From Mycobacterium sp. 852014-50255_SCH5639931 (lineage in GTDB: Bacteria; Actinomycetota; Actinomycetes; Mycobacteriales; Mycobacteriaceae): a stretch of 64,000 bases of DNA. Location: positions 1 through 64,000 of the forward strand of contig NZ_LZSV01000038.1 in assembly GCF_001665605.1 (NCBI RefSeq), written 5' to 3'. Within the stretch, counting starts at the first letter, position 1; each line of letters begins with the position of its first letter. Below are positions 10,803 through 20,241 of this stretch, piece by piece. Under the pieces are notes generated by a model. It ran no database searches and was not told the DNA's origin. It worked only from the letters and a program-made list of their open reading frames with translations. Both the position numbers and the translations under genes were made by a program.

Positions 10803-12077
10803 GTGAAATTTGTGCTGGCAAGCTACGGAACTCGGGGCGATGTCGAGCCTACTGTGGCCATCGGTCGAGAACTGCAGCGCCGGGGCCACGACGTGCGCAT
10901 GGCTGTCCCATGCAATCTGATCGGCTTCGCCGAGTCGGCCGGGCTTCCGGCGGAGGCCTACGGGCCCGATATGCATGATTTCCTAACCGATGATTTCCTC
11001 CGCAACTTCTGGACGGATTTCCGCCGCAACTTCTGGACGATCCGCGAGCCAATCAGGTTGGTGCGTGAACTGTGGGAGCCCTGCCTAACACACTGGGCAG
11101 AAATGAGCGGCAAGCTGGCATCGATAGCCGCCGGGGCCGATGTCCTGTTCAGCGGGTTGGTCTACCAGGAACTTGCCGCGAGCATAGCTGAGTCGTACAA
11201 CATTCCGTTTGCAACGCTGCATTACTTCCCGATACGCCCCAGCAGCCAGTTGTATCCCGTTGTGCCAGCGCCGTTGGTCCGCTCCGGGATGACGATCTAC
11301 GACTGGTTGTGTTGGCGGATGAGCAAGAGTGCGGAGGACTCACAGCGCTGTGAACTGGGTCTGCCAAAGGCGACGTCTCCTTCGCCACGTCGAATCGAAC
11401 GTACCGCGCTGGAAATTCAGGCGTACGACGAGGCTTGTTTTCCCGGGCTGGCAGACGAATGGCGGCAATGGGGCGACCGACGGCCTTTCGTCGGAGCGCT
11501 GACGATGGGGTTGAAGACGGATGCCGATGAGGAGGTGGCGTCGTGGATCGCCGCGGGAACACCACCAATTTGCTTCGGTTTTGGCAGTATGCCGGTTGCC
11601 TCGTCTCCAGCTGACACGGTCGAAATGATCAGCGCTGCCTGTGCCGAGTTAGGCGAGCGGGCTTTGGTTTGTGCCGGCTGGGCGGATTTCAGCGACGTAC
11701 CTCATTTCGAGCACGTCAAGGTGGTGAGCGCGGTGAATTACGCCGCGACCTTCCCAATGTGCCGCGCGGTCGTCCACCACGGTGGCTCGGGCACCACCGC
11801 CGCGGCTCTGCGCGCCGGAGTTCCGGCATTGATCCTTTGGACGGCGGGTGATCAACCGCACTGGGGAGCTCAGCTCAAACGGCTGAAAGTCGGTACTAGT
11901 CGGCGTTTTTCAAGCACGACCCGCGAATCATTGGTCGCGGACATGCGCCAGATCCTCGCACCTGACTATGCGATGCGAGCCCGCGACCTCGCCGCCCGGA
12001 TGACCCCCCCGACGGAAAGTGTTGTTAAAGCCGTCGATGTGCTGGAAAAGTTTGCCAGCTCAAGGCGTTTCGTCTGA
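10803..12077 (+). CDS. GPL-type UGT glycosyltransferase (copy 1)
   Basis: 424 residues. GT1/UGT-fold transferase of the family that adds 6-deoxytalose and rhamnose to mycobacterial GPLs (GtfA, GtfB, RtfA in M. avium; Gtf1-3 in M. smegmatis). The N-terminal acceptor domain begins MKFVLASYGTRGDVEP. The C-terminal nucleotide-sugar site carries AVVHHGGSGTTAAALRAGVP at about residues 321-340, then WTAGDQPHWGAQLKRLKVG. It is the only one of the four paralogs on the + strand and stands apart from the others. Sequence alone does not show which sugar or acceptor it uses. A probable intrinsic terminator follows about 90 bases after the stop. Confidence 0.92.
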   Translation: MKFVLASYGTRGDVEPTVAIGRELQRRGHDVRMAVPCNLIGFAESAGLPAEAYGPDMHDFLTDDFLRNFWTDFRRNFWTIREPIRLVRELWEPCLTHWAEMSGKLASIAAGADVLFSGLVYQELAASIAESYNIPFATLHYFPIRPSSQLYPVVPAPLVRSGMTIYDWLCWRMSKSAEDSQRCELGLPKATSPSPRRIERTALEIQAYDEACFPGLADEWRQWGDRRPFVGALTMGLKTDADEEVASWIAAGTPPICFGFGSMPVASSPADTVEMISAACAELGERALVCAGWADFSDVPHFEHVKVVSAVNYAATFPMCRAVVHHGGSGTTAAALRAGVPALILWTAGDQPHWGAQLKRLKVGTSRRFSSTTRESLVADMRQILAPDYAMRARDLAARMTPPTESVVKAVDVLEKFASSRRFV

Positions 12078-12170
12078 CCCGCCGCGGCGTGCCGCTTCGA
12101 TACCCGCCCGTCAACGCTGGCTGAATGCTTCTGCGGATATCCCGCCTTCGGAAAGGTTGGCGCGTGGCAT

Positions 12171-12196
12171 AGCCGGGTATCTAGCCCGGCTTTTCT
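12171..12196 (+). terminator. Intrinsic terminator after glycosyltransferase copy 1
   Basis: A perfect 7-bp GC-rich stem (AGCCGGG/CCCGGCT) with loop TATCTAG is followed by TTTTCTT. It is a classical intrinsic terminator reading on the + strand, unusual for mycobacteria. The hairpin overlaps the stop codon (TAG at 12183-12181) of the convergent acyltransferase. Confidence 0.75.
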
Positions 12197-13287
12197 TCCC
12201 GGTCGTCTGACCTCACTTCCTCCCGGGTGGACGGTTCCGCCGCAGGAGCGGTGCTGGCGCTCCTGAGCCGAGTCTTCAGTGACAGCGCGCGCTTTTCCAC
12301 CAAGAACCAGCTCAACGCCGCCACAGGCAGGGTAGCTGTCGTCGCAACCACAAAGAACACGATCGGATTCAGTTTCGCGAGGCCAATTACTGCCAACAAC
12401 TGCTGAATAGGGAACGCGTAAATATACATGCCATACGACAGATCTGTACGCAGTACCAAGCGCTTGCTACGAAGCAGAGCGCCCGAAACGACGACGGCAT
12501 AGGCAAGCGGAAGGCCGGCTGCCACTCGATAATCCGGCAGCTGGCTGGAGGCGAGGACGATGACCACGCAGACCGCCACAAGCGACCAACGGGCGGGAAT
12601 CACGTCTCGCCACTGATACAGGAGCGCTCCGGACGCAAACATGATGGCGGAGCGGACGATGAGCTGCGGGATGGTCCACACACCGGGGAACGTAAGGGGC
12701 GGCAATAACATCGCCCCAAACACTGCGAGTGCCAGTAACACCGGAGACACCCACCGGCGATTGGCAAGGCCCAGAACACCGATCCCAGCAACGGCTAGGT
12801 AGCACATCACCTCCCAGATGAGGGACCACAGCGAGGCGTTCCAATTGGGCCCGCCCGGTGTCCCATGCGGTGTTCCGCCGACATCGGGGTGCAGATAGGC
12901 CACTGCGCTGTTTTTCAAGACGTACTCAATCGGCGCGCTGGACAAGAGCAGCTTCCCGGCCGAACCGCCCTGGATCGCCACGCTGAGCGGGGCGAAGACG
13001 AATGCGGTGACGATCAGGCAGATATAGAAACCGGGGAGAATGCGAAGACTTCGAGCCAGGAGGTAGTCACGGATTCGAGGGTCGTTGAGCCAACTCCTAG
13101 AGATGAGGAATCCTGAGATCGCGAAGAACCCGTCAACGCCCACCGAGAAGAGGAGCTGGTTGGCGACAGAGGGTGGCATGTGGCCCGTTATAGGGAACGA
13201 ATGGAACAGAATGACCTCGGTTGCCAGCGCTAACCGGAACGCGTTCAGCGCATTATTTCGAGGGCTGAACACTTCCCCCAGCTTCAT
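12181..13287 (-). CDS. Acyltransferase 3 family membrane protein (possible GPL acetyltransferase)
   Basis: 368 residues from ATG 13287 (GGAGG five bases upstream); an upstream in-frame start at 13329 adds 14 residues and is less likely. About ten hydrophobic segments. Early motif NAFRLALATEVILFHSFPI supplies the family's arginine and histidine, then SVGVDGFFAISGFLI and SRSW...RSLRILPGFY, typical of O-acyltransferases acting on glycans. Atf1 of M. smegmatis, which acetylates GPL 6-deoxytalose, belongs to the same family, so acylation of a GPL sugar is the best inference. The C-terminal tail is charged and cytoplasmic. Convergent with glycosyltransferase copy 1. Confidence 0.85.
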   Translation of the reverse strand: MKLGEVFSPRNNALNAFRLALATEVILFHSFPITGHMPPSVANQLLFSVGVDGFFAISGFLISRSWLNDPRIRDYLLARSLRILPGFYICLIVTAFVFAPLSVAIQGGSAGKLLLSSAPIEYVLKNSAVAYLHPDVGGTPHGTPGGPNWNASLWSLIWEVMCYLAVAGIGVLGLANRRWVSPVLLALAVFGAMLLPPLTFPGVWTIPQLIVRSAIMFASGALLYQWRDVIPARWSLVAVCVVIVLASSQLPDYRVAAGLPLAYAVVVSGALLRSKRLVLRTDLSYGMYIYAFPIQQLLAVIGLAKLNPIVFFVVATTATLPVAALSWFLVEKRALSLKTRLRSASTAPAAEPSTREEVRSDDREEKPG

Positions 13288-13455
13288 GTGCCTCCGTCCA
13301 TCGTCCCCCACGCGCGTTGTGGGCGCCATCGTATATCGCCACCGTCTCGGTCACTGTCGCTTTCGCCCCTCTGGGCGAGTCCCTCGCGGCGCGGAGGTCA
13401 GGTGGCTTGATTCGTGCCGCTTCGCGTGGAAGACGTTGGTGCTAGCATCCGGTTC

Positions 13456-14454
13456 GTGTCTGAACACGGCGCCCCGGTGCGAATCGGTGTCCTCGGCGCA
13501 GCCCGCATTGCGCCGTTGGCGCTCATAAACCCAGCCCGGCAGAACGCCGAGGTCGTAGTGGCGGCGGTGGCCGCGCGTGATGCATCGCGCGCTGAGGCCT
13601 TCGCCGCGAAACACGGCGTATCCCGGGTGCATGACAGCTACGAGGCGTTGATCGCCGACCCCGACTTGGATGCCATCTACAACCCACTTCCGAATGGCTT
13701 GCACGGCAGGTGGACCCGAGCTGCGATCACCGCGGGCAAGCATGTGCTGTGCGAAAAGCCGTTCAGTGCCAATGCCACTGAGGCCCGCGAAGTCGCCGAA
13801 CTGGCCGCCGGCACGGACCGGGTCGTGATGCAGGCATTTCACTATCGCTACCATCCGTTGGCTTTGCGCGTTGAGGAGATCATCGCGTCCGGGGAACTGG
13901 GAAAGATGGAGCGGGTGGAGGCAGCCATATGCTTCCCGTTGCCGAAATTCTCCGACATTCGATACAACTACTCTCTTGCCGGAGGCGCCACAATGGACGC
14001 CGGATGCTATGCGGTCGACATGGTCCGCACATTCGGCGGCGCGACACCTGAAGTCGTTTCGGCGCAGGCGAAACTGCGCGATCCTCAGGTCGACCGAGCC
14101 ATGACGGCCGAGCTCCGCTTTCCAAGCGGGCACACCGGGCGAATCCGGTGCTCCATGTGGTCGACTGATTTATTTCAGTTGAGCGCCAAAGTGGTTGGTG
14201 ATCGCGGCGAGCTGCGTGTGCTCAATCCGGTGATGCCACAGTCCTTCCATCGGCTGTCGGTCCGATCATCGGAGGGCAAACGAGTGGAGCGCTTTTCCCG
14301 CCGCCCGTCGTATGCGTATCAACTCGACGCGTTTGCGGCGGCGGTGCTGCGCGGAGAGCCGGTGAGGACGACGCCGGAAGACGCGGTCGAGAACATGACC
14401 GTCATCGATGCCATCTATCGCGCCGCCGGCCTTCCGCTCCGCCAACCCGCCTGA
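13456..14454 (+). CDS. Gfo/Idh/MocA-family NAD(P)-dependent oxidoreductase
   Basis: 332 residues from GTG 13456; an earlier in-frame GTG at 13414 would add 14 residues. Rossmann motif RIGVLGAARIAPLAL lies near the N-terminus. The family's nicotinamide-site motif is HVLCEKPFSANATEA. The C-terminal sheet domain contains GGATMDAGCYAVDMVRTFGG, whose GxxxDxxCY pattern matches family members acting on sugars or sugar nucleotides. M. avium GPL clusters contain a dehydrogenase gene called dhgA; I cannot confirm this is the same one. It is convergent with the GMC oxidoreductase (51-bp gap) and divergent from the acyltransferase. Substrate unknown. Confidence 0.85.
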   Translation: MSEHGAPVRIGVLGAARIAPLALINPARQNAEVVVAAVAARDASRAEAFAAKHGVSRVHDSYEALIADPDLDAIYNPLPNGLHGRWTRAAITAGKHVLCEKPFSANATEAREVAELAAGTDRVVMQAFHYRYHPLALRVEEIIASGELGKMERVEAAICFPLPKFSDIRYNYSLAGGATMDAGCYAVDMVRTFGGATPEVVSAQAKLRDPQVDRAMTAELRFPSGHTGRIRCSMWSTDLFQLSAKVVGDRGELRVLNPVMPQSFHRLSVRSSEGKRVERFSRRPSYAYQLDAFAAAVLRGEPVRTTPEDAVENMTVIDAIYRAAGLPLRQPA

Positions 14455-14505
14455 AGCTAATCGCTTCTGCTGCTTGGCACTTCGGATAGAAGTTATTTCA
14501 GAGAT

Positions 14506-16146
14506 TCAGTCGGCAAAGTGTGCCTGGTTCAGGTGGTCGGCCACCCGCAAAGCGTTGGCCGCAATGGTTAAACTGGGGTTCAAACCGGCGCTGGTGGGAA
14601 AGAATGAACTATCGACCACGTACAGATTTTCCACTTCGTGCGCCCGGTTGTTTGGGTCTAGCACGCTCGTCTCCGGATCGGTACCAAAGCGGCATGTACC
14701 GCAAACGTGGGCCACGGCTTTGTTGTCCTCGGCGCCCCGCAAGGTGATTTTGCGGAATGGTTCCAGCACTTCTTTCAACTGTCCCAAAAAGACTTTGCGG
14801 CGCTCGAGCTCATTGTCGTGGAGACGATACTGAAGACTCAGCCGCTGACGGCCGTCCGCGCTCGGCCGATCGCATGGCAGGACGCGGTTGTCCAGATAGG
14901 GGAGGTCCTCCATGATCGTTGCCAGGACCAGGCCGCCGTTGAAGAATCGCTCATACACCTGACGCACTGCCGGTTTCATTAGCCGAAGTGCTTTCGGCCG
15001 CCATCCGGGGGCGCTGGTCAGGATCTCCATCGGGGCCATCGAACCGAAAGACTGCACGGTTCCGTATTTCTGCCCCTCCCAGAAATAAAAGTCGTTGAGC
15101 CCGATCTCCTTATTCGGGGCGGTAATCCGGGAACCCCGCTGCGGCCAGATCTCAACCAGGTCAATAAGGTGACGCATCAAGTTGCGGCCCACCCAATCTG
15201 ACCCGTTGGCCAGTCCGCCCGGCCAATCGGCAGAACGGGAATTGAGCAATAGCACCGGTGTGACCAGCGCACCGGCGGCCAGCACCACCAGCTTCGCCTT
15301 CAAGGAGATCGTGCCCGATCGATCGGCGCAGATCACTCGCCTGACCCGCTTGCGGTCCGCATCTAGGCGCAGGACACGACATTCCGAAAGCAGCTTCGCG
15401 CCGTGCTCGACGATCGCCGGTAGGACGCAGTTGCGCCCGGTTTCGTTCTTGCACGACTGATGGCAGAGATAGCTTTGGCAGGTGGTGCAACCCGACGTGT
15501 AGTCGCAGGCCATCGGCAGATGATAGGGATGCAACCCACGACCCGTTAGGTAGTCAACCAGCGGCTGGTTCTCTGCCGAAAAAGGTGGTGCCGCAGGCAG
15601 ATCTGCGGCACCCTGTCCGGGCCGGAGGGGATCGGGCTGACCCCGGACGCCCAGCAGCTTCTCGGCCGCCGAGTACCAGGGCCGCATTTCGTCGTAGGTG
15701 ATCGGCCAGGCCTCCGGGACAGTGGAATCGCCGGGGTCGCGGAAGTGCTGTCGAGGGGTGAAATCCTGAGCGAAAAAGCGCTCGCAGACCATGCCGTAAA
15801 GGGCCGAGGAGCCGCCCGTCCCGGCGCCCAAAAATGGCACAAACCGATGGGGAGCGCGCCCGCTGAGGTCTTCCACCTCGTCGGTCGAGCGTCCCGCCCT
15901 GGCCAATGCGTCGTAGTAGCTTTCTGCGGAACGGCACGCCGCCGGCTCGGCCACCTCTGGCATTAGCGAGCGGATCGTCCCCGGCGCGCCGGGAAGGGTC
16001 GAGCGTCCCTTCTCGACGAACAGCACCCTTCTACCCGCTCGGGCGAGCCAGTAGCCCAGCGTCCCCCCACCCATGCCGGTGCCAACGATAATCGCGTCCC
16101 ACTCAATGCGTTCCGCTTCGCGCGGGTCCAACTCGCCGTCGGCCAA
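14506..16146 (-). CDS. GMC-family FAD oxidoreductase
   Basis: 546 residues. The FAD-binding dinucleotide fold is DAIIVGTGMGGGTLGYWLA at about 17-35. GAGTGGSSALYG is a second flavin contact. A cysteine cluster (Cys214, 220, 223, 228, 232, 240) precedes NCVLPAIVEHGAKL, as in a bacterial GMC subfamily that includes sterol and alcohol oxidoreductases. The C-terminal catalytic region shows HVCGTCRFGTDP and the typical VVDSSFFPTSAGLNPSLT. It would oxidise an alcohol, possibly a sugar or lipid hydroxyl. The start is TTG 16146 with GAGG upstream. It ends a long minus-strand series of GPL genes. No GPL role can be shown. Confidence 0.85.
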   Translation of the reverse strand: MADGELDPREAERIEWDAIIVGTGMGGGTLGYWLARAGRRVLFVEKGRSTLPGAPGTIRSLMPEVAEPAACRSAESYYDALARAGRSTDEVEDLSGRAPHRFVPFLGAGTGGSSALYGMVCERFFAQDFTPRQHFRDPGDSTVPEAWPITYDEMRPWYSAAEKLLGVRGQPDPLRPGQGAADLPAAPPFSAENQPLVDYLTGRGLHPYHLPMACDYTSGCTTCQSYLCHQSCKNETGRNCVLPAIVEHGAKLLSECRVLRLDADRKRVRRVICADRSGTISLKAKLVVLAAGALVTPVLLLNSRSADWPGGLANGSDWVGRNLMRHLIDLVEIWPQRGSRITAPNKEIGLNDFYFWEGQKYGTVQSFGSMAPMEILTSAPGWRPKALRLMKPAVRQVYERFFNGGLVLATIMEDLPYLDNRVLPCDRPSADGRQRLSLQYRLHDNELERRKVFLGQLKEVLEPFRKITLRGAEDNKAVAHVCGTCRFGTDPETSVLDPNNRAHEVENLYVVDSSFFPTSAGLNPSLTIAANALRVADHLNQAHFAD

Positions 16147-16360
16147 AATCGAGTCCTCAGTGAGTGATTGCCCTGGCTTTCCCCCCAGTGTGGGCGAATC
16201 ACGACAGTATCATCCTCGGCCTCAGAGGAGAGGCCGTTTGCCCGATCGGAGCCCAATGTCTTTCCTGCTCAGACGCATCCGGTCAGGTGCGCCTCAGCTG
16301 GAGGCTCCGGCAAACATAAGTATGCCCCCAGGGGCGTTGCCAACCCCGACGTCCGGGTGA

Positions 16361-17263
16361 CTAGCTCAGCAGTTGTTGAGGCGTCTCTTCCGGGCTACGG
16401 GCGTTATTGGCCGACTCTGAGACCGCCGCAGGGGCCGAAGGTTGGCTGACCCATTCTGCTATGCGATCATCGAACCCGGTTTTCTTCTGCAAGATAATTT
16501 GATACTGGGCATGCAGAATTTTGTATTCTCTCGCGTGATACTTCAAAAACTGATGGATCGCCCAAGCGGTGTTGGCCCGTGCCCGTGGGTAAGCAGGCCA
16601 CATAACGTCGTCGAAAATCATCATTCCGCCCTGCTTCAGCAGGCGCCAGGAGTTCAGGGCATCTACGATGGCATCGTCGGCAAAGTGTGAGCCATCTACA
16701 TAAATGACGTCGAATTCCTGCTGTTCATCGATCAACTGCGGGAGCACGGACAGCGATGACCCTTTGCGTTTGGTTACCCGCGCTGCACCGGAGGACACGT
16801 TGTGATCGAAACGGGCTTCTAGGTCTCGCAAGTCCGACGTGGCGTTGTAGTGCCACTCATCGCTGCCCGCCCAGGTATCCACGGCGGTCAACTCTCCTTG
16901 CGTGAAGTACGTCAGAAGAAATAGCGTCGACCGCCCTTCCCACGACCCAATCTCAAGAATGCGCACCCGATCAAAACGATTGAAAACTTTCGGAAAGGTG
17001 ACAGACCACGGCAAGATATTCATATCGAACCAACGCTCTTGGAACTGTCCCTTGGCTGCCTGCTCCTCAAACGCCTCGCGGACCTCGGTTGCATGTTTTG
17101 CAGTTCGGGACAGGATCCCTTGCTTCACCAGGCGGTAGTGAACAACATCCGTGAGATAGTGCCAAACTACAGTGGGACGCATTCCCCCGATCCACCAAAA
17201 AAATAGGAACGTCAGGGTTCGGGGGTTCCAACGAAACTTCAGTTTGGTCGTCTGGCTGGTCAT
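16361..17263 (-). CDS. Class I SAM-dependent methyltransferase (Methyltransf_24 type)
   Basis: 300 residues from ATG 17263, preceded by AAGGGAAA; an earlier in-frame start at 17317 would add 18 residues. SAM-binding motif I is RILEIGSWEGRSTLFLL, followed by acidic AVDTWAGSDEWH. VIYVDGSHFADDAIVDA and MMIFDDVMWP are the motifs seen in O-methyltransferases of the TylF/Methyltransf_24 group. Mycobacterial GPL rhamnose and fatty-acyl methyltransferases belong to this broad family, so O-methylation of a GPL sugar is likely. It lies between glycosyltransferase copy 2 and the GMC gene, all on the minus strand. Position-specific activity cannot be assigned. Confidence 0.85.
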   Translation of the reverse strand: MTSQTTKLKFRWNPRTLTFLFFWWIGGMRPTVVWHYLTDVVHYRLVKQGILSRTAKHATEVREAFEEQAAKGQFQERWFDMNILPWSVTFPKVFNRFDRVRILEIGSWEGRSTLFLLTYFTQGELTAVDTWAGSDEWHYNATSDLRDLEARFDHNVSSGAARVTKRKGSSLSVLPQLIDEQQEFDVIYVDGSHFADDAIVDALNSWRLLKQGGMMIFDDVMWPAYPRARANTAWAIHQFLKYHAREYKILHAQYQIILQKKTGFDDRIAEWVSQPSAPAAVSESANNARSPEETPQQLLS

Positions 17264-17539
17264 GTTTCCCTTGGTCTTGTTCTGGAAAGGTTGATGCGGT
17301 CTTGTCTTGAGGCTCAAACCGCGCAGCTAACCCACGACGGCCCGGCTAGCTCAATGATCACGGTCGTTGGATACTAACAGGCAGCCGCTTAGGGGCGCGG
17401 CGGTTTTGGCTCGTCACTGTCGCCACCGAACGCCGCGCGGACTGGCCGCCGCGGCACCTTTTTCGATGGGAGCCAATCGCCTGAGCCTGCGCAGTGTTCC
17501 GCACGTGGCATTCGCCAACCCAGCGGCCAGCCGTCGCAA

Positions 17540-18808
17540 TCAGGCAGATTGACGTGAGCGGGCGAAGGATTCCACCAGATCGGCCGCTTTGGCCACGCTT
17601 TCAGCGGGTGTGGTCATCCGGGTAGCGAGCTCGCGGGCTCGGGCTGCGTACTCCGGGGCGAGGATTCGGCGTAGGTCCTTGACCAATGATTCGCGGGTGG
17701 TACTCGAAAAGCGGCGGGTGGTGCCAACCTTGAGGCGTTTCACCCGGGCGCCCCACAACGTCTGATTGACATCCATCGACAGGATCAGGGTGGGGACCCC
17801 GGCGCGCAGGCTTGCGGCCGTAGTACCTGAGCCGCCGTGGTGAACGACGGCCCGACAGGCGGGAAAGACCGCCGCATAGTTCACTCCTCCTACCACCTTG
17901 ACGTGGTCGGCGGGCGGGACGTCGCTGAAGTCACTCCAACCGGCGCAAATCAACGCGCGCTCGCCCAACTCAGCGCATGCGGCGGTGATCATCTTGATTG
18001 CCTCGGCCGGCGACTCCACCGGCATGCTGCCGAAGCCGAAACAAATCGGTGGCGTTCCGGCGGCAATCCAGGACGCGACTTCGTCATCGGCCTCCGTGGA
18101 TGCCGCCATCGTCAGCGCACCGACGAAGGGTCGTTGGCCGTCCCATTTCGCCCATTCCGCCGCGAGCCCTGGGAAACAGACCTCGTCGTAGGCCTGAATT
18201 TCCAACGATCCACTTTCGGCTATGCGCCTGGGCGACGGACGTTTGGACTTCGGCAGCCCTAGTTCACGCCGCTGCGCGTCCTCGACCTTTTTGTTCAGGC
18301 GCCATCCGAACCAATCGAACGCCGTCATTGCTGAGCGGGCGAGTGGAGGTGGCAGCAGCGGAACCAGCCGGCCGTTGGCCCGCACCGGGACATGGTGCAG
18401 CGTGGCCAATGGGACATTCAAGTACTCGGCGACGCTGACGACGGCCTCCTGGTAGCTCTGGCCTGTGAGCAGTAGGTCCGCCCCGGCGGCCAGCGATGTC
18501 AACGTTTCGCTCATTTGGGTCCAGCACTGGTCGCTGAGTTCCCACATCTCGCGCCAGAGTTCCCTCATCTCTCGCAGCTTCCAGAAGCCCCCGAAGAAAG
18601 ACGTCCAGAAGTTGCGGTAAACGTCGACCCACGTCTGCGTGTTCAGCCCAAAAGCTACGGTCGGCAGGCCCGCCGCCTCGGTAAAGCCGACCAAGTCGGG
18701 CGGAACCGCCATGTGCACATCGTGCCCCCTGCGCATCAGCTCACGGCCGACTACCAGAGAAGGCTCGACGTCGCCTCTCGTTCCATAACTTGCCAGCACA
18801 AATTTCAT
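17540..18808 (-). CDS. GPL-type UGT glycosyltransferase (copy 2)
   Basis: 422 residues. Same family as copy 1, starting MKFVLASYGTRGDVEPSLVV and with the nucleotide-sugar motif AVVHHGGSGTTAASLRAGVP near residue 325. Distinctive SMDVNQTLWGARVKRLKVG follows. The middle acceptor region (LLTGQSYQEAVVSVAEYLNV) differs from the other copies, as expected if acceptor specificity differs. It is followed by the Methyltransf_24 gene and preceded by the TylF-type methyltransferase, suggesting a glycosylate-then-methylate set. A GtfA, GtfB or RtfA role is likely, but I cannot say which. Confidence 0.92.
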   Translation of the reverse strand: MKFVLASYGTRGDVEPSLVVGRELMRRGHDVHMAVPPDLVGFTEAAGLPTVAFGLNTQTWVDVYRNFWTSFFGGFWKLREMRELWREMWELSDQCWTQMSETLTSLAAGADLLLTGQSYQEAVVSVAEYLNVPLATLHHVPVRANGRLVPLLPPPLARSAMTAFDWFGWRLNKKVEDAQRRELGLPKSKRPSPRRIAESGSLEIQAYDEVCFPGLAAEWAKWDGQRPFVGALTMAASTEADDEVASWIAAGTPPICFGFGSMPVESPAEAIKMITAACAELGERALICAGWSDFSDVPPADHVKVVGGVNYAAVFPACRAVVHHGGSGTTAASLRAGVPTLILSMDVNQTLWGARVKRLKVGTTRRFSSTTRESLVKDLRRILAPEYAARARELATRMTTPAESVAKAADLVESFARSRQSA

Positions 18809-18946
18809 CTGGGGTCCGAGCCTTGAAGCGGGGCGGAAGGGGGCGTAACGATCGAGTGGGAAGACCTTCTCGAACTCACCGCGGTGGGATTCCGGCGCCG
18901 ATGACGGCCAGTGCGCCGGCGGCGAGGAGCGTCGTGCAGATCTTCG

Positions 18947-19786
18947 TCACTTTCGCCACAGCACTCCGCATTGGTCTATTGTGACGATCTCTGCAGATAT
19001 GCCGTGCTTATCCCGGTAATCGGCGACGGCCTTGCGGCAACCCTCAAGGTTGTAATCGTCAATGATGCAGAAGCCCCCCGGTGACAGTTTCGGGTACAAG
19101 GCATCGAGCGCTTGGATTGTCGATTCGTAAAGGTCGCCATCAAGCCTCAATACCGAAATGCGCTCTATCGGGGCTTTGTGCAGCGTGTCCTTGAACCAGC
19201 CAGGAAGAAAGCGCACTTGCTCGTCTAACAGGCCGTAGCGCTCGAAGTTCGCTCTGACCTCAGCTTCCGACACCGCCAGGACGGGCGCTGCGTGATGCAA
19301 ACCCAATGCAAACCGCGGCAGCTTGTCCTCTTTGTAGTTCGCGGTGTCCGGGGGCGGCACGCCCTCAAACGAATCGGCTAGCCATACGTTTCGCGTCTTA
19401 TCGCCATATGCCGCCAGAACCGCGCGCATCAAAATAGATGCTCCGCCCCGCCATACTCCACATTCGATCAGATCACCGGGGATATCCTCGGTCAGTACAG
19501 TCTCGACGCAATGCTGCAGACTGGTAAGTCGCTGCATTCCGATCATCGTCTCAGCGTCGGCCGGCCAGTCCATGCCGAAGTCACGCGCTCGCTTGTCGAA
19601 CGGGCGTTTACGCACCAGCATCAAGTTGCGGTTCTTGATGAAGGGAAGCCACGTCAACCACCCCACGCTGGCGCGCATCTGCAGTGGCCACCCCACGGGC
19701 ACTAGCTGGTCCATGCCATACCTGGTCAGGTCACGCCGGACCTGATCGAGGTAGAGAGATCGGACGTCGCTCTCGGTCACGGTCAA
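18947..19786 (-). CDS. TylF/MycF-type sugar O-methyltransferase
   Basis: 279 residues. Macrocin O-methyltransferase family, SAM- and Mg-dependent. GDLIECGVWRGGASILM is motif I; VWLADSFEGVPPPD and the acidic ISVLRLDGDLYESTIQALD and GGFCIIDDYNLEGCRKAV supply the metal and catalytic acidic residues conserved in TylF/MycF. In MAC, such genes (mtf series) methylate GPL rhamnose or fucose hydroxyls. The start is taken as TTG 19786 because GGGGG lies six bases upstream; GTG 19780 is the alternative. It is in line with glycosyltransferase copy 2. Confidence 0.9.
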   Translation of the reverse strand: MTVTESDVRSLYLDQVRRDLTRYGMDQLVPVGWPLQMRASVGWLTWLPFIKNRNLMLVRKRPFDKRARDFGMDWPADAETMIGMQRLTSLQHCVETVLTEDIPGDLIECGVWRGGASILMRAVLAAYGDKTRNVWLADSFEGVPPPDTANYKEDKLPRFALGLHHAAPVLAVSEAEVRANFERYGLLDEQVRFLPGWFKDTLHKAPIERISVLRLDGDLYESTIQALDALYPKLSPGGFCIIDDYNLEGCRKAVADYRDKHGISAEIVTIDQCGVLWRK

Positions 19787-20241
19787 AACCGTCCCCCTGT
19801 GTCTCGGATGCCAGTACTGCCGGTGGTGAGCCTAGACGCCCTGTCGACGCCTCATTGCGCGTTTGGGCTTTTCTAGAAGCGGGTTGCCGGAGTTAGATTA
19901 ACCACACCGGCAAGCGTCCTGCTAAGCAGGCAGACTGCACGCGTCCGGCGATGTCTGCACGCGCGTCCGCGTTGCTCACCGTGTAAGGCCGCAATCGGCA
20001 GCGCTTCACCGCAGGGATGCGTGGGGAGCCTGCCGGACGGGACCAGCCCGGCCCGCATTCGCGCGTGCCACATCGGATGCCTTGGATCGCGACCGTTCAC
20101 CTCTGCTGCGTTGACACCGATCGGGTGGCGCGGGACCGGTGAGCTTGCGATCCGGCACCTAACGCGAGAAACCTCGCGACGTGGGAGGCAGTTTCGGCAG
20201 CGAATTTGCTTCTGCCGCTAGAGCTTCGAAGGCGCTCTGTG
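19787..20241. other. Intergenic region, no gene supported
   Basis: 455 bases between the epimerase stop and the TylF-type start. Short frames present have no motifs. A perfect hairpin, CGCGAG-AAAC-CTCGCG at 20163-20178, lies about 64 bases past the epimerase stop and could act as a minus-strand terminator, but no T-tract follows it. Confidence 0.45.
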
